This document shows, in pieces, positions 13,374 through 15,899 of a stretch of DNA of 15,899 nucleotides. The translations under genes and the position numbers were made by a program. Every line of letters starts with the position of its first letter. The first letter of the stretch is position 1. This DNA comes from Victivallales bacterium (GTDB lineage: Bacteria; Verrucomicrobiota; Lentisphaeria; Oligosphaerales; Oligosphaeraceae). The stretch covers positions 1 through 15,899 of the forward strand of contig JAFZZD010000339.1 in assembly GCA_017615955.1 (NCBI GenBank), in the 5' to 3' direction. The notes beneath the pieces are model-generated. The model saw only the letters and a program-made list of their open reading frames with translations. It did not search any database and had not been told where the DNA came from.

Positions 13374-15647
13374 ATGGAAAAGAATGAACAAATCGCAATG
13401 AGGGTTCGCGAATTGCGTACGCAGAAGGGATTGACCGTGCAGCAGATGGCGGAAATCCTGGGCGTGACGGTAGAGAACTACCAGACCTACGAAGACGGCA
13501 CAAAGCAGGCCCCATTCTCATTCTACTACAATGTAGCCGAGTATTTCGGGCTGGACGTGTCCTCGGTCATCAGCGGCGAGGAATCCAATCTGGCCCACTA
13601 CACGGTCACCAGGGACGGCGAAGGCTTCCCATTTGTGCGCAGGCCAGGCTTCTCATATCTGCACCAGGCAATACGCATGAAGGAGCGCACAGGCGAACCC
13701 TTCATCGTCACCGCCCCCTGCGGCAAACAAGACCAGCTTATCCAGTACTCCGAGCACAATGGCCAGGAATTCGACCTTATAATCTCAGGCACGCTGAAGG
13801 TGTTCCTTGACGGCAAGGAAGAAATCCTCAACCAGGGAGACAGCATATATTTTGATGGCAGGGATCCACATGCCATGACTGCCATAAGCCCCGAGGGCTG
13901 CAAATTCCTCTCCATAGTGATGCACGGCAAGAACGATGATGCCAGCAAGCCCGACAGGTTCGCTATGGAGCCAAAGAAGGCTCCCGACACCAACAAGGCC
14001 GCGCAAAGGCACCTGCTGTATCAGGACTACATGGACGAAGAATGGAATGAGGACGGCACGCTGAAGAATGTCAGCTACAAGATACCCGACAATTTCAACT
14101 TCGCGTATGACGTGCTGAAGCGTCTGGCTGACCAGTGCCCCGACAAGGTGGCCATGCGTTGGCTCTCCAAGAACCAGGAATTGCATGACTTCACGTTCCG
14201 TGAAATCAGCGACAATGCGATGCGCACAGCCAATCTGCTGCATTCCATGGGCGTGCGCAGAGGGGACAGGGTCATGCTGGTACTGAAGAGGCACTATCAG
14301 TTCTGGTATGTGCTGAATGCTCTGCATATGCTGGGCGCAGTGGCGGTGCCTGCCTCCTGCCAGATGACCGCCCATGATTTCGAATACCGCTTCAAAAAGG
14401 CTAACATAAAGTACATCTTCGCATCTGCGGACGGCAATATCTGCAATGAGATAGACGGTGCCGACTACAATGGAATGAGGTTGAAATTCGTTGTCAACGG
14501 CAAGCATGACGGATGGCTTGACTATGACGAGCTGTATCCCAACTTCAAGCCAGACTTCCCACGCGCCGAGGAGCAGCGCACCAGCGACCCAATGCTGATT
14601 TTCTTCAGTTCTGGCACCACAGGATATCCCAAGATGGTGGAGCATGACTACGCATATCCGCTGGGCCACATCATGACGGCCCGCCATTGGCACAAGGTGA
14701 ACCCAGACGGCCTGCATTTCACCATAGCCGACACTGGCTGGGGCAAGGCGCTGTGGGGCAAGATCTACGGGCAGTGGCTCTGCGAGGCCGGCGTATTCAC
14801 CTACGACTTCGACCGCTTCCATGCGGGCGAGATACTCCCCATGTTCAAGAAATACGGCATCACCACATTCTGTGCACCGCCCACCATATTCCGCTTCATG
14901 GTAAAGGAGGACATCGCAAAGTATGACTTCTCCACGCTGGAGCATGTGACTACCGCTGGCGAGGCCATGCCAGCCGAGGTCAGCGAGGCATTCGCCCGCG
15001 TTTCAGGACAGCTGCCATACGAGGGCTTCGGCCAGACAGAGACCACGCTCACCATCGGCACACTCTCGGACATGAAGCCATGCCCTGGCTCCATGGGTAA
15101 GGCAAATCCGCAATATGATGTGATTTTGCTGGACGAGACGGGCAAGCCTGTCAAGACTGGCGAAACTGGTGAAATATGCATCAAGGCGGATGACGCCAAG
15201 CATCCATGCGGGCTGTTCAAGTGCTATATGGATGCGCCTGACGACACCAAGGCAGCATGGCATGACGGATACTACCACACCGGCGACCAGGCATGGCAGG
15301 ACGAAAAGGGATACTTCTGGTACCAGGGCCGCGCAGATGACATAATCAAGACATCTGGCTACAGGGTGGGTCCATTCGAGGTGGAGAGCGTCCTTATGGA
15401 GCTGCCATACATCCTGGAATGCGCGGTCACTGGCGTGCCAGACCCGACACGCGGCAAGGTTGTCAAGGCGACGGTCGTGCTGGTCAAGGGCAAGGAGCCT
15501 TCAGATGAACTCGCCGCTGAAATCAAGGAGTATGTCAAGACACATACCGCCCCATACAAGTACCCACGCATCATCGAATTCGTAAGCGAATTGCCAAAGA
15601 CCGTCAACGGCAAGATACGCCGCGCCGCCATCAGGGCAAAATCATAA
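13374..15647 (+). CDS. fusion of XRE regulator, cupin and AMP-forming acyl-CoA ligase
   Basis: The 757-residue protein has three parts. Residues about 7-65 are an XRE helix-turn-helix (VRELRTQKGLTVQQMAEILG). Residues about 120-190 are a cupin (HNGQEFDLIISGTLKVFLDG, GDSIYFDGRDPHA). From about 230 on it is an adenylate-forming ligase. Ligase motifs: FFSSGTTGYPK (410-420), YEGFGQTE (549-556), HTGD with Asp638, and the C-terminal catalytic Lys747 in TVNGKIRR. The ligase resembles medium-chain/acetyl-CoA-synthetase-like enzymes that convert a carboxylate, ATP and CoA to acyl-CoA. Separate XRE-cupin and AMP-ligase genes commonly sit side by side in gut anaerobes, and here they are one chain. All ligase motifs look intact. 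The cupin could sense the acid and the XRE part could autoregulate. AAGGA (13359-13363) precedes ATG 13374. The acyl substrate is unknown. Confidence 0.85.
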   Translation: MEKNEQIAMRVRELRTQKGLTVQQMAEILGVTVENYQTYEDGTKQAPFSFYYNVAEYFGLDVSSVISGEESNLAHYTVTRDGEGFPFVRRPGFSYLHQAIRMKERTGEPFIVTAPCGKQDQLIQYSEHNGQEFDLIISGTLKVFLDGKEEILNQGDSIYFDGRDPHAMTAISPEGCKFLSIVMHGKNDDASKPDRFAMEPKKAPDTNKAAQRHLLYQDYMDEEWNEDGTLKNVSYKIPDNFNFAYDVLKRLADQCPDKVAMRWLSKNQELHDFTFREISDNAMRTANLLHSMGVRRGDRVMLVLKRHYQFWYVLNALHMLGAVAVPASCQMTAHDFEYRFKKANIKYIFASADGNICNEIDGADYNGMRLKFVVNGKHDGWLDYDELYPNFKPDFPRAEEQRTSDPMLIFFSSGTTGYPKMVEHDYAYPLGHIMTARHWHKVNPDGLHFTIADTGWGKALWGKIYGQWLCEAGVFTYDFDRFHAGEILPMFKKYGITTFCAPPTIFRFMVKEDIAKYDFSTLEHVTTAGEAMPAEVSEAFARVSGQLPYEGFGQTETTLTIGTLSDMKPCPGSMGKANPQYDVILLDETGKPVKTGETGEICIKADDAKHPCGLFKCYMDAPDDTKAAWHDGYYHTGDQAWQDEKGYFWYQGRADDIIKTSGYRVGPFEVESVLMELPYILECAVTGVPDPTRGKVVKATVVLVKGKEPSDELAAEIKEYVKTHTAPYKYPRIIEFVSELPKTVNGKIRRAAIRAKS

Positions 15648-15780
15648 CGCAGAGGCGCTCTGTTTTAACGCAGAGGCGCAAAGACGCAGAGGCGCAGAGT
15701 TTCTTAACGCAGAGGCGCTCTGTTTTAACGCAGAGGCGCTCTGTTTTAACGCAGAGGCGCAAAGACGCAGAGGCGCAGAG
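15646..15780 (+). repeat. tandem 'aacgcagaggcgc' repeat array, order A-B-A-A-B
   Basis: The 21-base unit A (aacgcagaggcgctctg plus tttt) occurs at 15646-15666, 15706-15726 and 15727-15747. The longer unit B (aacgcagaggcgcaaag, acgcagaggcgcagag) occurs at 15667-15705 and 15748-15780. Unit A contains the small dyad CAGAGgcgCTCTG. The array begins within the TAA stop of the ligase gene, as the array at 1904 does for its gene. Units are related to each other without unique spacers, so this is not a CRISPR array. Confidence 0.9.
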
Positions 15781-15896
15781 TTTTTTTTAGTTTTTTTAAG
15801 CCGCAAACTATCGGAGCCGCTGGCTTTAGCCAGCGGAAAGGGCTTGCAATGCCAGTAGTTTTGCAATTACCTCTAAAAATCCTAAAAAACTCTGCG
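15774..15896. repeat. 13-bp inverted repeat closing the second array
   Basis: CGCAGAGTTTTTT (15774-15786) is the exact reverse complement of AAAAAACTCTGCG (15884-15896). The array family therefore appears in opposite orientation at the window end, framing a roughly 97-base spacer. The right-hand array is cut off by the window. Confidence 0.7.
15817..15836. repeat. perfect 8-bp GC stem, loop ttta
   Basis: CCGCTGGC (15817-15824), TTTA, GCCAGCGG (15829-15836). There is no U-run on either side, so it is a poor intrinsic terminator. It lies inside the spacer framed by the inverted repeat. No gene is seen from 15648 to the end. Confidence 0.6.
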
Positions 15897-15899
15897 TCT

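Noticed and set aside
13785..14945. 386-codon open frame on the minus strand
   Set aside because: It is antisense to the ligase part of the fusion gene and a shadow of its codon use.
15646..15780. CRISPR array
   Set aside because: Repeat units adjoin each other with no unique spacers, and no cas genes are present.
15642..15866. 74-codon minus-strand open frame rich in LRLCASALK repeats
   Set aside because: It is the translation of the tandem repeat array, a common spurious product of this repeat type.

Overview
The window looks like a chromosome segment of an anaerobic, glycan-degrading member of the PVC group, most likely Lentisphaerota/Victivallales-like. This rests on three things: a very large secreted LamG/CBM9-type glycosidase-like protein, dispersed short repeats of the 'aacgcagaggcgcagag' type, and a Bacteroidetes-like LeuA. 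It is an inference from gene content and not a taxonomic proof.

Layout. 1-540: the tail of a plus-strand gene meets, tail to tail, a small Cys-rich PH-like protein gene on the minus strand. 541-1136: an intergenic stretch without a convincing gene but dense in perfect inverted repeats and nested hairpins, the best candidate here for an undescribed structured RNA or palindromic element. 1137-1905: a zeta-type kinase/toxin gene overlapping a 61-codon small gene, followed by a tandem repeat array that starts on the small gene's stop codon. 2099-5272: a tight plus-strand operon of a minimal SUF pair (SufC-like ATPase and SufB-like scaffold) and a 2-isopropylmalate synthase (LeuA). 5273-5506: an intergenic element of hairpin, palindrome, palindrome, hairpin in front of a GH1 beta-glycosidase gene (5507-6763).

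6801-12894: a three-gene minus-strand operon transcribed from a good promoter candidate near 12970. It encodes a secreted 1295-residue LamG/CBM9/glycosidase-like protein, a cytoplasmic beta-propeller glycosidase-like protein and an HpcH/HpaI-family aldolase. With the convergent GH1 gene this forms a local carbohydrate-use module: outer binding and cleavage, then intracellular trimming, then retro-aldol cleavage of a keto-deoxy sugar acid.

12895-13373 is a divergent control region. On the plus side it carries a promoter candidate, a 37-codon ORF ending in five consecutive Ile codons, and two perfect, mutually exclusive stems that begin at that ORF's stop codon. This is an attenuator-like layout. 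It precedes a 757-residue fusion of an XRE DNA-binding domain, a cupin domain and an AMP-forming acyl-CoA ligase. A second repeat array starts at the fusion gene's stop codon and runs towards the window end, where an inverted copy lies.
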